NCBI GenBank assembly: GCA_018105865.1
Contig: CM030852.1
Coordinates: 8,320,034 to 8,384,033, forward strand
From: Metaphire vulgaris
Taxonomy: Eukaryota; Annelida; Clitellata; Crassiclitellata; Megascolecidae
Length of the DNA stretch: 64,000 nucleotides
Reading direction: 5' to 3'
Below, piece by piece: positions 53,120 through 62,403 of this stretch. Below the pieces are notes generated by a model. The model was given only the letters and a program-made list of their open reading frames with translations, was not told the DNA's origin and ran no database searches. Both the position numbers and the translations under genes were made by a program. How positions within the stretch are numbered: the stretch's first letter is position 1; every line of letters begins with the position of its first letter.

Positions 53120-56100
53120 TTTATTTCTCAAGATTATACAGGTTAACATACAGGTTAAACATACAAGTCATTTTCTTACTATGTAACAGAAGAAACATCA
53201 TAATATGCATAAAAAATATATAATTCATTTGAGAAATGGGTTGGCCAAAGGGTATAAAACCCGTAAGACGGTCAACCTATTTGATTTAGTATTTTGTAAG
53301 TGACAGAGCTAGTTAAGGAATTCCAAAAAAAGAAGGTAAGAGTGCCCTGGGTTGAATTAATCTAATGCACTTAAAAATAATGATATAGTGAAGTATAGAA
53401 GCATGAAATGATTAAGAGAATCTTAAGGATTTTAAATTTGCTAAGGTAGATGATTCATTACTTAGTTACAGGTTTGCATGCGACTTGGTTGTTGAAAAGG
53501 CTTTTCAATGAATTTTTAAAATAAAAGAAATTGTTAATAATTCTCAGTTCATTGGGCAGATTATTCCATAGTCTGGGTCCTGAAAACTTTGTAGTAAATT
53601 TCCTTTTATTTGTTGAGGCATAAGGAAGAAAAAGATTGTTAGAACTTCTAAGTTTTATTTCAGATAAAGTAGTTTTCATTTGAAATAAGTTTAAATTTTG
53701 AACAGAATTAGGAAGGAGTTTATAGATGTATCTATATACAAGAATAAGGGTATGAAATTTGTAGAGACTTTCAATATTTAAAATTTTGTAGGTTGTGAAT
53801 ATTTCAGCTGTGTTTACATAATCATGGTCATTGAATAGTAATCTTATAGCTTTGTTTTGGATAATTTGGATTTTGTTTATGCTTGTTTTATAGTTATTAC
53901 CCCAGATTTGTATACAGTAGGTTAGGTAGGATTGTATTAATGAATAATACAGTTGGTGTAGAGCATTCGAGTCCAATAAATATTTTAAGTGTCTAATAAT
54001 ATTTAGATTTTTTGATAATTTATTAACAAGTTCACTAAAATGATATTTCCAGCTTAAGTGCTGGTCCAGTGTTATTCCTAAAAATTTTATATGAGTTTTT
54101 TGAGATATTATAGCATCATCTATTTTTATTTGATCTAATTTATTTAATAGGGGGTTTTTTTTTGGAGTGAAAGTATATAAAATGAGTTTTTTCAAGATTC
54201 AATGCAAGTCTATTTGTTTTAAACCAAGTAGAAGTTTTAGTTAGCTCCTGGTTTATTATGACAATTAATTCCTTTAGGTTATTATGACTCATAGTTAGAC
54301 TAGTATCATCAGCAAACAGCAAATGTTTGAAAATTGTTGATGAATTTGGCAAATCATTTATGTAAATTAGAAACAAGAGAGGACCCAGAATTGATCCCTG
54401 TGGAACTCCTTGTGTATTTTCTTTTATATCAGAGTTGACATTGTTTACAACTGTAAATTGTTGTCTATTGTGGAGATAATCTGTAAGCCAATTTAAGGTT
54501 ACTCCTCTGAAACCATAATAATTCAATTTTTTTAGTAAGATTCCGTGGTCTAGAACATCAAAAGCTTTTTTTACATCGAGGAATATTCCAATAGTGTGCT
54601 TGTGGGATTCAAAATTAGCTGTTATGGTATCAATTAGATTCATTATAGGCATATAAGTGGAGAATTTGGGTCTAAAACCATATTGATCAGTGGATAGTAT
54701 ATTAAATTTATCTAAGTAGTTTACCATTCTGGTAAACATTGCCCTTTCTAGTATTTTTGAGAAAACTGGGAGGTTGGAAATGGGTCTGTAATTTGATACA
54801 ACCATTTTAGAGCCATTTTTATAAATTGGGGTTATTTTTGCAATTTTCATTTCCTCTGGTACTATCCCTGTAAGAAAAGAAGAATTTATTATTTCAGATA
54901 AAGGTTCTGCTATATAGTCAGCACAGAGAATGACTATATTTTGGTTTATTTCATCATTTCCTGTTGAGTTTTTATGCTTAAGATTATGTATAATATCTTT
55001 AACCTCTTCTGGCGTAGTTGGATAAATTTGAAAGGAGTTATTAAACTGGTTGCTTATTAAATTATCATCAATTTGATCTAAAGTGTTTGGAGGTTGAATT
55101 TTTGAAGCTATTTCATGGCCTATATCTACAAAATAATTGTTGAATTTATTGGAAATGGTTTTATTATCAACCTCATATTCGTCATTCCCTTCTGTGCTAA
55201 GTAGAGTTATAGTTTTATTAGCATTATTATTATTGTTGTTTAATAAGCTATTAATATATTTCCATGTGCTAGTACTTGAGTTTGAGCTATCTCTTATGTT
55301 GTTAGAGTGATAAGCCTTTTCCGCCTGTCTCATTATTTGTTTAAATTTATTATTGAATTTGTTGAATAAAGACTTGTTTTCTATAGTTGGGTTTGCGAGA
55401 TACTTTTTATACAATTTCGTTTTAGTTTTAACTGATTTAAACAAACCTGGAGACATCCAAGGTTTATGATACTTTTTACTGTTTGCTGTTTTGAGAACTG
55501 GAAATGAATCATCATATAAAGTTTTAAAATTTTCAATGAACGTTCTATATGCTTTATTAGAATTGTTTTCATTACAGGCTTGTTTGACTCCTTCCCATTT
55601 TGCTGATTTGATTTTATCAATAAATATATTTTTGTTGGCCTGAGATATGTTCCTATGTAATATGTTAGTAGGTGTAATTTTCTTTCCTGTTTTTAAGTCT
55701 AATGAGATAATTATTGGATTATGATCTGAGATAGGATATTGGAGAATAGCTGTCTTGATATTTTCTGAGTAAAAATTTATATCTGAATAAAAATTTATGA
55801 AAAAATTGTCAATCAAGGTTTTGCTATATGGAGTGATTCTTGTAGGCTTATTAATTGTTGGGATGAAGGAGTTTGCCAACATCATGTTGATGAAATGCTC
55901 AGATGGTTCATGGGACTCAGCTTTTAACAAATCAATATTAAAATCTCCCATAATGATTATTCTTTTTTTCAATGCATCACTATTTAAAAGTTTGTCAAGT
56001 TCAGCATTGAAAGAGTCGGTGGATGTTCCTGGAGGTCTATAAATGCAAAGCAGTATAATATTTTTATGTTTACTTGGTTGGATTTTGATTGCTATATATT

Positions 56101-59100
56101 CAAAAGTGGTAATTTCAGGGCTATGTATTTCAATTTCTTCAAAATTAAGATCAATTTTAATCATAAATCCTACACCTTCTCCTCTGGTAGCTTTATTTCT
56201 CGCTTTATGTACAAGAGTATATTCAGGTATTGAAATTATATTAGCTAATTCAGCTTCCAGCCAAGTCTCAGTCAAAGCAATAATATTTGCTTTAAATTTT
56301 TTAGTTAATAGCTTAAGTTCATTTATTTTATTATATAAGCTTCTACAATTTATATGCATTATATTAAAAGGATATTTTAGTTTAGGTTTTAGTGCTTCAA
56401 AGTAGTTATCTAAATTTTCTAGATCATAATAATTGCTCATAGGTAGGTTTAAGTTATTATAAAAATTAACGTCAGGATCCGATTCTCTTTCATGTTTTGA
56501 TAATTTATACTCACAATAATGGGTTATATTAAACATATTTACATCCCTTCCCTCATTGATCATGCTATTTCTTAATTATGACTTAAATAATACAAGAACT
56601 TAACTAATTAAATGAATAAACACAAAAGAACACACGCAAGAAAAATAAAATGGAGCAGCTTGTTGGATACAAAAGCATTTTTTTTTTTAGTGGGCTATTG
56701 TTTAAGACGCATCTTATATATTTAAAAGCTTATTAGTCAATAGGTATTAGTAACTTGTTGCATTAACATTTTATACATTCGAATATACGTTAATCAATAA
56801 TTTCCGGTAGACATTTTGAAAGAAAAAAGAAAGAACGATAGTATTAAATCGCTATTAATGCTATCGATCAAAATATGAGATGAACGATAAATCACATTTT
56901 AAATTGTTTCAAACAGCAAAAGTGATTATTAATAACTGAAACAATGGCTATTTATACCATAAACATAGGTAATCTTCAACTTTTTGAGTTAATGTTACAA
57001 TTAAAGATAATATGTCTTTGGTGAATGCAACACAGTCAATTTAAATTTATTGATAATCCATAACATTTCTTAAAGTTAGAATTCTTACAGGCTGGGAGGA
57101 TGGGCTCTCTTTAACATAAACTTCCCCCCTAAATGTCCAAGTTGAAGTTATTTTATTGTTTTTAACTAAGGATCTTGTAGAGTAGAAAATTTCCTGAGCA
57201 AGTTTAGATAACCTTTCATTGTAGTAAATCTTATTTGCCTTTGGAGTAGGAGTAGATTCCCGAGTTTGGTTTCTTTGTAATCTTTTAGCTTTCTGTAGAA
57301 TTTCATTCCTGATTCTGATCGACGAGAAATTAACAACGATAGGAGGATTTGACGAATTGGAAGTTTTCTTGCTCTTTACAATATAAGCAAAATTTATGTC
57401 AGCTGAACTAATACGGAGGTGGAGGTCCGTAGTGATTAGATTCAGAATAGTAGCAATAAGAGGACTGTCCTGCGCCAGATTCGTTGATTGATCCATTGGT
57501 TCTTTTTCATATTCTTGCAGTTTCAGTCCAAATATCAGGATTTCGTGTCGAAGAGCTTGATTTTCCATCATAGCTATTCTTTTTTCACAGACCTCAAGTT
57601 GATGCTGCTGAGAGGATGTCTTATCTTTGATTTTTTGATCTATTGTCTTTTCCAGAGATCCTTGTAGATTTTGAGTCAGTTCTGTCTTCATATCATTCAG
57701 CTTGATTTCAATTGTGGAATTTATATTCAACGATAATTTGTCAAGAATTTTTTTAGAGATGGAGGTTATCAAGTTATCATCGGATAAAATTTTTTCCACG
57801 TTTTGACTTAATTTATCTTGTATCTTATCTGAAAGCAGCGTCAAAACTCTTTCGTCACAAAGAGCATCGACTAGTTCTTCGGTTCTGGTTGATTTTTTTG
57901 ACATTTTCTTTCAGTTTCTGCCCGAAGACTGATCAGTAGCCCTTTTGATAGGTTTGATCAACGAGTCCATTAACCGAGAGATCGAACGACTGAGAGGAGT
58001 CCTTTCTGACTGGTTTGTCCAATGTTTGAGTAGACGTACGTTGAGTAGATTTAATGGCTTCCGATTGAATGCGAACTTTGTCTTTTTTTTTCCACGGACA
58101 ATTGTGAAATGTATCTTTTATTCTCCGGCTAAAGTTCAGTAAAATTCATTGTGGTGATTCTTAAACACAGCTCTGAGGTGCTTGTTGAGCCTATCTCTCT
58201 GTATAATTGTCTTTTTGTTGATTATTTAGAACATAGCTGGTTTATCCGTCAACGGCGCCTGTAGAGTTAGATAGTGAATAGGTAACGCCCACCAAAGGTG
58301 TTGGTGTCGAGCTGCATACTGCGTAGTTAATCCATCGTCGGATTCTCTCGAGTTGAGAAACCAAAATTTAGTTTCCAAATACGTTCGAATCGATTCTTAG
58401 AGATTTAAATTCGCTCGAGTTGCTTCAAAATAACGAATTATTATCGGATTAATGACCAAATTTATCAATCACAAAATAAACTGCCACCATCTTTTAAGTA
58501 AGTAAGTAAATTTTTATTTTAATAGATGATTTAGCTGCATCAACTTAATCTTCAGCTGCACAACTACCACAAACCTTATTCCTCATTAAAAACAGTGAAT
58601 GATGCAATGAGAGCAAAGCTGAATGTTCAAGGTAGCTGCAAACAATAACTAAAATCAGACTTTTCAATTAAATAAGTACCTGGATGACTTTTAAATGAGA
58701 AGACTTGCCAAAACTCAACTGGCTGTAATCCAGGAATGGGTGCAACATCCGGCAAACAAGGTGAAAATGGCTTCAATTCTGTAAAATCCTAAATCAAATT
58801 TGAATAATAATGAAATAAACTGCATAGCACTTATTTTAATGGTAGTGATGACCAACAGAACAAATTACAAAATTGTAAGTTATCATAATCAACCCATAAT
58901 GAACTTCAAATAATTGCCAAAGTTCTACATAACATGGTACATCAAGAAAGTGTTATAGCCTAAAGAGTCTTCAAGGAAATTCTGAAAATATTTCTAATGT
59001 GTATTAGTGCAAACCCTACATTTTACAACATCTTATACAATGTATAATTTAATTATTCTCTTGAAAGGTTTGTGTTCTACCAAGGACACATCTGAGTGTG

Positions 59101-60419
59101 GGAGTAATCTACTGTATATAATCACGGATAAGTCGAGAAATTTATGCAGTAAAATTCACTTTAAAATGCCAAGTCAACTTATCTGTGAGTCAATGCAATT
59201 TTTCCAAAGAATTTTTGTAAAAAATACATTGCCTAATGCATTACAGTGTTAAGTCATGTTGTGTCTATTTAAAGACATGTCAGTCAAAGGGGTCGGTGTC
59301 TGGCTCCTCTTTTCTCAACTGGGTTGGTCCACCCAGGTCGAGTTTGGAAAGTCGCGCTTTGACCCAGATCTCTAGGCAACAATTGTGTCGCGCAATGCAT
59401 TGTGGTCTAGTAATCAGATGAATCCTGATGCCCACTGTTCTCAGTCCGCGGCACAGTCGGTGTTGCACTATGGGTCATAGTTTTGAAGATCTGTGATTGG
59501 AAACTGAAGACGCTTGTGTTCTGGCATTCCTCAATCTCTTTGCATACTAAAATTTGCCTATACAAGCAGCTTTTCTAACATATCCCGTAAGCCATAGACG
59601 TAAAATTGTAAATACTATGCCTCAAGATCAACTGCAATGACTCATTATTATTTATTTCTGAAAATATCATTGTATGTAAGTCATTCTGAAAAATATTGAA
59701 GTCATTCATTTGTTAAAAGTTTAAAATCAATTTAAATCCTTATTAATGTCAAAATCCACAAAGTGGTAATCTTAAGACATAAATGGGGCAAAAAGGCATC
59801 AACACATTCCACAGCACTGAAGCTGAAACAATGTTTGCACCAAAGCTGTGCTGGACGCTTAGGACACAAGAGAACTCGATGGGCAGATCTCATCTGCTGG
59901 GGTGGGGCCCGTGCCGGGCCGGGCGCCTCGGTATGGGCTATGGGCCGCGAGGTACGAGCTACGGGCGCAAATGTACGGGCTACGGGCCTTGTACGGGCCG
60001 GGCGCTAACAATATTTCTTTAATAAATTCAAGTTTATATTTGTTTAGTCTTGCCTTTTTCCTCCTCTTTTCCTAACAGCAACAAAATATTAATGTTCTAT
60101 TGACAAGGATATCAATCGATGGTACTTCAAATCCATCCGCAAAATACCAGGTCATTCCAAAGATCAGTCAGAGGGAAACAGCAAGACAAGACTATGGAGG
60201 AAATGCTAATTGGAAGAGATGTGAATGAATCAAATCATTACATTGGCTTAAATGTTGATGAAGCATGAATCTTTTCACCTTTCTCTCAGCTGAACGATGA
60301 ACATCGAGGACGAGCGACAGATCGGGAGTCGGTTTCCTTCTTTTGAAATATTTAAACGACTCACGGAATTTATCGTCGACGTCTTTTAATTCATCGACGA
60401 TCGCTTCTTCTGCCTCCAT
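47649..60419 (-). CDS. ALKBH1: ALKBH1, 2-oxoglutarate/Fe(II) dioxygenase, complete in six coding exons
   Basis: AlkB homologue 1, a nuclear and mitochondrial demethylase/dioxygenase of tRNA (m1A, and m5C oxidation) and reported DNA N6-methyladenine. Joining 60419-60279, 58788-58680, 52561-52414, 50340-50259, 49519-49326 and 48414-47649 gives 1440 bases (479 residues plus stop) with consistent phases and GT-AG ends. The iron ligands are His209 and Asp211 in [10 protein letters not shown] and His265 in LNYHGVPR; the 2-oxoglutarate arginines are Arg457 and Arg463 in [10 protein letters not shown]. The N-terminal helical part ([26 protein letters not shown]) matches the family. Human ALKBH1 has 389 residues; the excess is mainly a Ser/Asn-rich insert between His265 and Arg457. 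Intron 2 contains a 5.4 kb LINE. Confidence 0.95.
48415..49325. repeat. ALKBH1 intron 5 with two related direct repeats
   Basis: 48572-48692 and 48878-49005 share the order GGCATAGTCAGG, then AATAGGG, CAGATCTGAC-AGGGG and CAGCTGAAAA, so an approximately 120-bp unit occurs twice with divergence. A hAT-like end (GGGAACCACTG) terminates at 49252, inside this intron and close to exon 5. Confidence 0.6.
49326..49519 (-). CDS. ALKBH1: ALKBH1 coding exon 5 (HxD motif)
   Basis: 194 bases including [20 protein letters not shown] and [17 protein letters not shown], phase 0 to 2. It holds the first two iron ligands and the AIINYY substrate-side strand. Confidence 0.96.
50259..50340 (-). CDS. ALKBH1: ALKBH1 coding exon 4
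   Basis: 82 bases reading [20 protein letters not shown] and HNWDTK, phase 2 to 0, donor [20 protein letters not shown] is diagnostic for ALKBH1. Confidence 0.96.
50585..51131. mobile_element. pogo/Tigger-like MITE (547 bp)
   Basis: Both ends begin CAGTAATAC and share TTGCCCCTCTTTA and TCGCCAAACTCTCCTCT as inverted repeats, flanked by TA. The left arm has an extra 14 bases. No transposase. It is related in ends to 21263-25797. Confidence 0.85.
51490..51944 (+). mobile_element. CR1-like LINE, 3' relic
   Basis: Decayed coding sequence is followed by GCCTTTGACTTTGGCC, GGCACTATAGAAATCGTC and an (AAT)n tail at about 51925-51944. Resembles the 3' ends of the copies at 14693 and 29086. Confidence 0.7.
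52414..52561 (-). CDS. ALKBH1: ALKBH1 coding exon 3
   Basis: 148 bases reading [16 protein letters not shown] and [19 protein letters not shown], phase 1 to 2, acceptor ATTTTTAG, donor GTAAGC. Matches PNPFLPG and CLKLYSQKPNVCNLDKH of the human protein. Confidence 0.93.
53458..54195 (-). CDS. LINE ORF2, C-terminal part after a homopolymer frameshift
   Basis: Continues ORF2 with [38 protein letters not shown] and [16 protein letters not shown], then stops at 53458. It overlaps the upstream frame by about 55 bases at a run of identical bases, so a single base gained or lost explains the break. Confidence 0.9.
   Translation of the reverse strand: MKKLILYTFTPKKNPLLNKLDQIKIDDAIISQKTHIKFLGITLDQHLSWKYHFSELVNKLSKNLNIIRHLKYLLDSNALHQLYYSLIQSYLTYCIQIWGNNYKTSINKIQIIQNKAIRLLFNDHDYVNTAEIFTTYKILNIESLYKFHTLILVYRYIYKLLPNSVQNLNLFQMKTTLSEIKLRSSNNLFLPYASTNKRKFTTKFSGPRLWNNLPNELRIINNFFYFKNSLKSLFNNQVACKPVTK
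54140..56563 (-). CDS. LINE ORF2 protein: endonuclease and reverse transcriptase
   Basis: 807 codons. Endonuclease motifs: [48 protein letters not shown] and SDHNPIIIS. Reverse-transcriptase motifs: [59 protein letters not shown] and the FADDTSL catalytic box. It ends early in a T/A homopolymer at about 54157-54164; the protein continues in the next frame. Confidence 0.93.
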   Translation of the reverse strand: MINEGRDVNMFNITHYCEYKLSKHERESDPDVNFYNNLNLPMSNYYDLENLDNYFEALKPKLKYPFNIMHINCRSLYNKINELKLLTKKFKANIIALTETWLEAELANIISIPEYTLVHKARNKATRGEGVGFMIKIDLNFEEIEIHSPEITTFEYIAIKIQPSKHKNIILLCIYRPPGTSTDSFNAELDKLLNSDALKKRIIIMGDFNIDLLKAESHEPSEHFINMMLANSFIPTINKPTRITPYSKTLIDNFFINFYSDINFYSENIKTAILQYPISDHNPIIISLDLKTGKKITPTNILHRNISQANKNIFIDKIKSAKWEGVKQACNENNSNKAYRTFIENFKTLYDDSFPVLKTANSKKYHKPWMSPGLFKSVKTKTKLYKKYLANPTIENKSLFNKFNNKFKQIMRQAEKAYHSNNIRDSSNSSTSTWKYINSLLNNNNNNANKTITLLSTEGNDEYEVDNKTISNKFNNYFVDIGHEIASKIQPPNTLDQIDDNLISNQFNNSFQIYPTTPEEVKDIIHNLKHKNSTGNDEINQNIVILCADYIAEPLSEIINSSFLTGIVPEEMKIAKITPIYKNGSKMVVSNYRPISNLPVFSKILERAMFTRMVNYLDKFNILSTDQYGFRPKFSTYMPIMNLIDTITANFESHKHTIGIFLDVKKAFDVLDHGILLKKLNYYGFRGVTLNWLTDYLHNRQQFTVVNNVNSDIKENTQGVPQGSILGPLLFLIYINDLPNSSTIFKHLLFADDTSLTMSHNNLKELIVIINQELTKTSTWFKTNRLALNLEKTHFIYFHSKKKPPIK
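57047..57904 (-). CDS. LINE ORF1 protein (285 residues)
   Basis: Starts [18 protein letters not shown]. Residues about 20-120 are a coiled coil rich in Lys, Leu, Ile and Asp. A C-terminal globular part follows, with [31 protein letters not shown] and [16 protein letters not shown]. This layout is that of LINE ORF1 nucleic-acid chaperones (coiled coil plus RRM-like and C-terminal domains). The frame is uninterrupted. Confidence 0.85.
   Translation of the reverse strand: MSKKSTRTEELVDALCDERVLTLLSDKIQDKLSQNVEKILSDDNLITSISKKILDKLSLNINSTIEIKLNDMKTELTQNLQGSLEKTIDQKIKDKTSSQQHQLEVCEKRIAMMENQALRHEILIFGLKLQEYEKEPMDQSTNLAQDSPLIATILNLITTDLHLRISSADINFAYIVKSKKTSNSSNPPIVVNFSSIRIRNEILQKAKRLQRNQTRESTPTPKANKIYYNERLSKLAQEIFYSTRSLVKNNKITSTWTFRGEVYVKESPSSQPVRILTLRNVMDYQ
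58680..58788 (-). CDS. ALKBH1: ALKBH1 coding exon 2
   Basis: 109 bases reading [17 protein letters not shown] and [17 protein letters not shown], phase 0 to 1, donor GTACTT. Matches GLQPVSKWQAYGLK-type sequence. Confidence 0.92.
58789..60278. other. ALKBH1 intron 1
   Basis: No recognised gene. About 59290-59470 has higher GC and several CpGs. About 59880-60008 is GC-rich with repeated TACGGGC and CGGGCCGGGC, like the subterminal parts of the GC-rich hAT elements, but no complete element could be defined. Confidence 0.4.
60279..60419 (-). CDS. ALKBH1: ALKBH1 coding exon 1
   Basis: 47 codons beginning [20 protein letters not shown] and ending DVHRSAERK, donor GTGAAA, phase 0. Aligns with the N-terminal FRKLFRFY region of vertebrate ALKBH1. 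The frame continues past the donor into intron. Confidence 0.87.
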
Positions 60420-60510
60420 CGCAAAGAAATTATAGACGAGTAAAATGCCGATCTATGTTTACGAAAATGAAACATTGGCCATTGCGGATTTGCGGGTCAT
60501 CCGCCATTAA
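60420..60510 (-). promoter_or_regulatory. Candidate ALKBH1 core promoter
   Basis: On the minus strand, 60-90 bases before the ATG, lie TTAATGGCGG (60510-60501, YY1-like core ATGGCGG) and GGCCAATG (CCAAT box, about 60480-60473). A LINE tail begins at 60508, so the unique upstream sequence is very short. Inferred from motifs only. Confidence 0.45.
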
Positions 60511-60702
60511 GTAAGTAAGTAAAATCTCGTGGATTTCTATAGCGCCTTGGGAAGCAGCACAACAGTAGCTGCTTATTCTTAGGCGCTCAGCCTCTCTTAA
60601 AATAGCTATAGGAAAGGTATGGGATCAGCCAGGCAATAGTCAATATCCGAAGGGCAGTGAGGCTAGGTTGTTAGTACTTGTTACAGCTATGGCGGAAATG
60701 AT

Positions 60703-61896
60703 TAGTGCTGTTACGGTTAACCGAACCGAACCGAAACCGCGGTTTTTCGGTCAAAACCGAACCGAACCGAAACCGCGGTTTTGACCATGCAAATTGGACG
60801 GTTTTCTTCCGTTTTAACCCTAGGTTAGGGTAACCCTATGCAGTGGCGGCTCCACCGGGGGGGCCGGGGGGCCCGTGCCCCCCTATTGACTGCCTGGCCC
60901 CCCAAGTGGCCCCCCAGTTGGGACCCTATACTTAATGCTACATACGTTAAACAACAAATGGTTGGCCCCCATGATTAGAAGTTGCCCCCCCAACGGCCCC
61001 CCCACTTGCCAAATCCTAGAGCCGCCACTGACCCTATGATCTCTTTTTTCAATGCATTAAATGCATTTTGAATGCAGTTCAATCAATGCACAGCTTTTAA
61101 ACGCTAAAATAACGAGTGTTGTTCTTCTGGCATGTCTATATTTCTATGATGAGTCAGAGTCTGACGTCATTATTGAAATCAGTAAAAACAATTTTAAAAT
61201 GGCTGCATTAGTAGTGTCGCGCAGTGCCAGTTTAGTGTGGAATGCCAATTAGCTCCGGACGCCTTCAAAATTGAGGTAGACACACCCACCCCCAAATCCA
61301 CAATCCTAGAAATATCCCTGAGGCTAACGGAGCGGGTTCAAGCCCTGTTATAGTGCCCCTAGTGGCTTTCACACGTGCAGTAATGCCTTCTAAGCCACTT
61401 TAAATCATGACGAGTTTAAAATTACGCCTATTGGCAATTGCATCAACTGAAAAGAGGTGACTTAAATAAAGGGGCCGTCCATAAATGACGTCACGCGAAT
61501 TTGTCACTTCCCCCCCTATACGTCACGCAACGTCATGCAACGTCGGACCCCTAAAATATGACGTCACAACGGGCCGACCCCCATTTACAAAAATCGCGTA
61601 ACGTCATTTTATTTTTTATTTCTTATTAAAGTCCTCAAAAAGGTCATTCTTGTATTTTTTCCTCTCGAAAAACCCTGACAAGCAAAAAGAGGTCATAATT
61701 GTATCATTTTTCCTCTCCAAAATCCCTGAAAGCAAAAAGAGGTCATAGGGTTAGGGTTAACCTATCGCTAACCCTAGGGTTAGAGTTAACCCTAACCTAG
61801 GGTTAAAAACACGAACCGAACCGAAACCGCGGTTTTTCGGTCCAAACCGAACCGAAACCGACCGAGACTGCTCGAGGTGAAACCGTAACAGAACTA
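60703..61896. mobile_element. hAT element (1.2 kb) inside the LINE
   Basis: Ends TAGTGCTGTTACGGTT and, reversed, TAGTTCTGTTACGGTT match at 15 of 16. The duplication GAAATGAT (60695-60702, 61897-61904) is perfect. The subterminal arms repeat CCGAACCGAAACCGCGG. It contains short TTAGGG-like stretches, a GGGGCCGTCCATAAATGACG motif and the MITE at 60841-61030. No transposase is recognised. Confidence 0.9.
60841..61030. mobile_element. hAT MITE, CAGTGGCGGCTC family, copy 2
   Basis: Ends CAGTGGCGGCTC and GAGCCGCCACTG; perfect duplication ACCCTATG (60833-60840, 61031-61038). Same family as 33352-33537, inserted in the opposite orientation. Confidence 0.94.
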
Positions 61897-62327
61897 GAAA
61901 TGATTTAAGAAACAAGAAGGATTTAAGCTTAGACCTGAAGACTTGATCGCCGAGGAGATAGTGCAGGAATTATAGGCAACGGGGACTCAGATTTTATTGT
62001 TTGAAAGTGTCCAAGCGTGCGAAGGGAAGCTGGGATCGAGTTCCAAAGTTCAGGTGCAGCGTATGAGATGGCACGGTTGCAAATTTTCAGGGATGACTGA
62101 TTTAGCGGGCGTGACAGAGTGAGATGAGATGACGAACTTGTGCATGGGTCGAGGAGGCTGAGGAGTTAATAGTGACCTAAGGTAGACAGGTTTTGATGAC
62201 TGAAGTGAGCTATGTGTAAGTGTTATTATCTTATATTGGATACGTTCTGTTATTTTAAGCCAATGTAATGATTTTAGTATGGGTGCAATATGGGAGAATT
62301 AGCCCATTATCGAGGCAAGAAAACATA

Positions 62328-62398
62328 ATGGTGTATTCATGTTGTGCAGTTAACTGCACAAATCGCAGCGGAACATGTTCAGGAATACGTTTTTGCAA
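62328..62398 (+). CDS. Candidate first exon of a THAP-domain protein
   Basis: ATG followed by VYSCCAVNCTNRSGTCSGIR and FCK, cut at donor GTGAG. The C-x(3)-C with NRSGT is the start of a THAP zinc finger (DNA-binding C2CH domain); the WxxxxxR and C-x2-H parts would lie in later exons beyond the window. It could be a host THAP gene or the start of a P-element or Kolobok transposase, which also carry THAP domains. A hAT element occupies the donor. Confidence 0.55.
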
Positions 62399-62403
62399 GT
62401 GAG

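Larger units (their letters stand above)
53089..58490 (-). mobile_element. Two-ORF LINE, nearly intact, in ALKBH1 intron 2
   Basis: About 5.4 kb on the minus strand, same orientation as ALKBH1: 5' UTR (to 57905), ORF1 (57904-57047), spacer, ORF2 (56563-53458, one frameshift) and a (TTGA)n tail (plus-strand TCAA repeats 53089-53118). The order and motifs suit the CR1/L2/Jockey superfamily; the clade cannot be fixed by eye. The 5' limit is approximate; (AAGT)n-like sequence at 58497 may be the tail of an older LINE. Confidence 0.9.
60508..62327 (-). mobile_element. LINE 3' fragment split by a hAT insertion
   Basis: From 62327 leftwards the minus strand reads LKSLHWLKITERIQYKI, then RAISYAAPELWNSIPASLRT, the C-terminal LINE signature. 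Sequence then breaks at the hAT (60703-61896) and resumes in the 3' UTR, with GGCGCTATAGAAATCC and the tail (TTAC)n ending at 60508, directly next to the ALKBH1 promoter motifs. Confidence 0.8.

Noticed and set aside
55797..56405. Plus-strand open frames of 81 and 120 codons
   Set aside because: Antisense shadows of the LINE ORF2 endonuclease on the minus strand.
61745..61805. Telomeric or subtelomeric repeats (TTAGGG/CCCTAA)
   Set aside because: Only a few irregular units, some in inverse orientation, within a hAT element.
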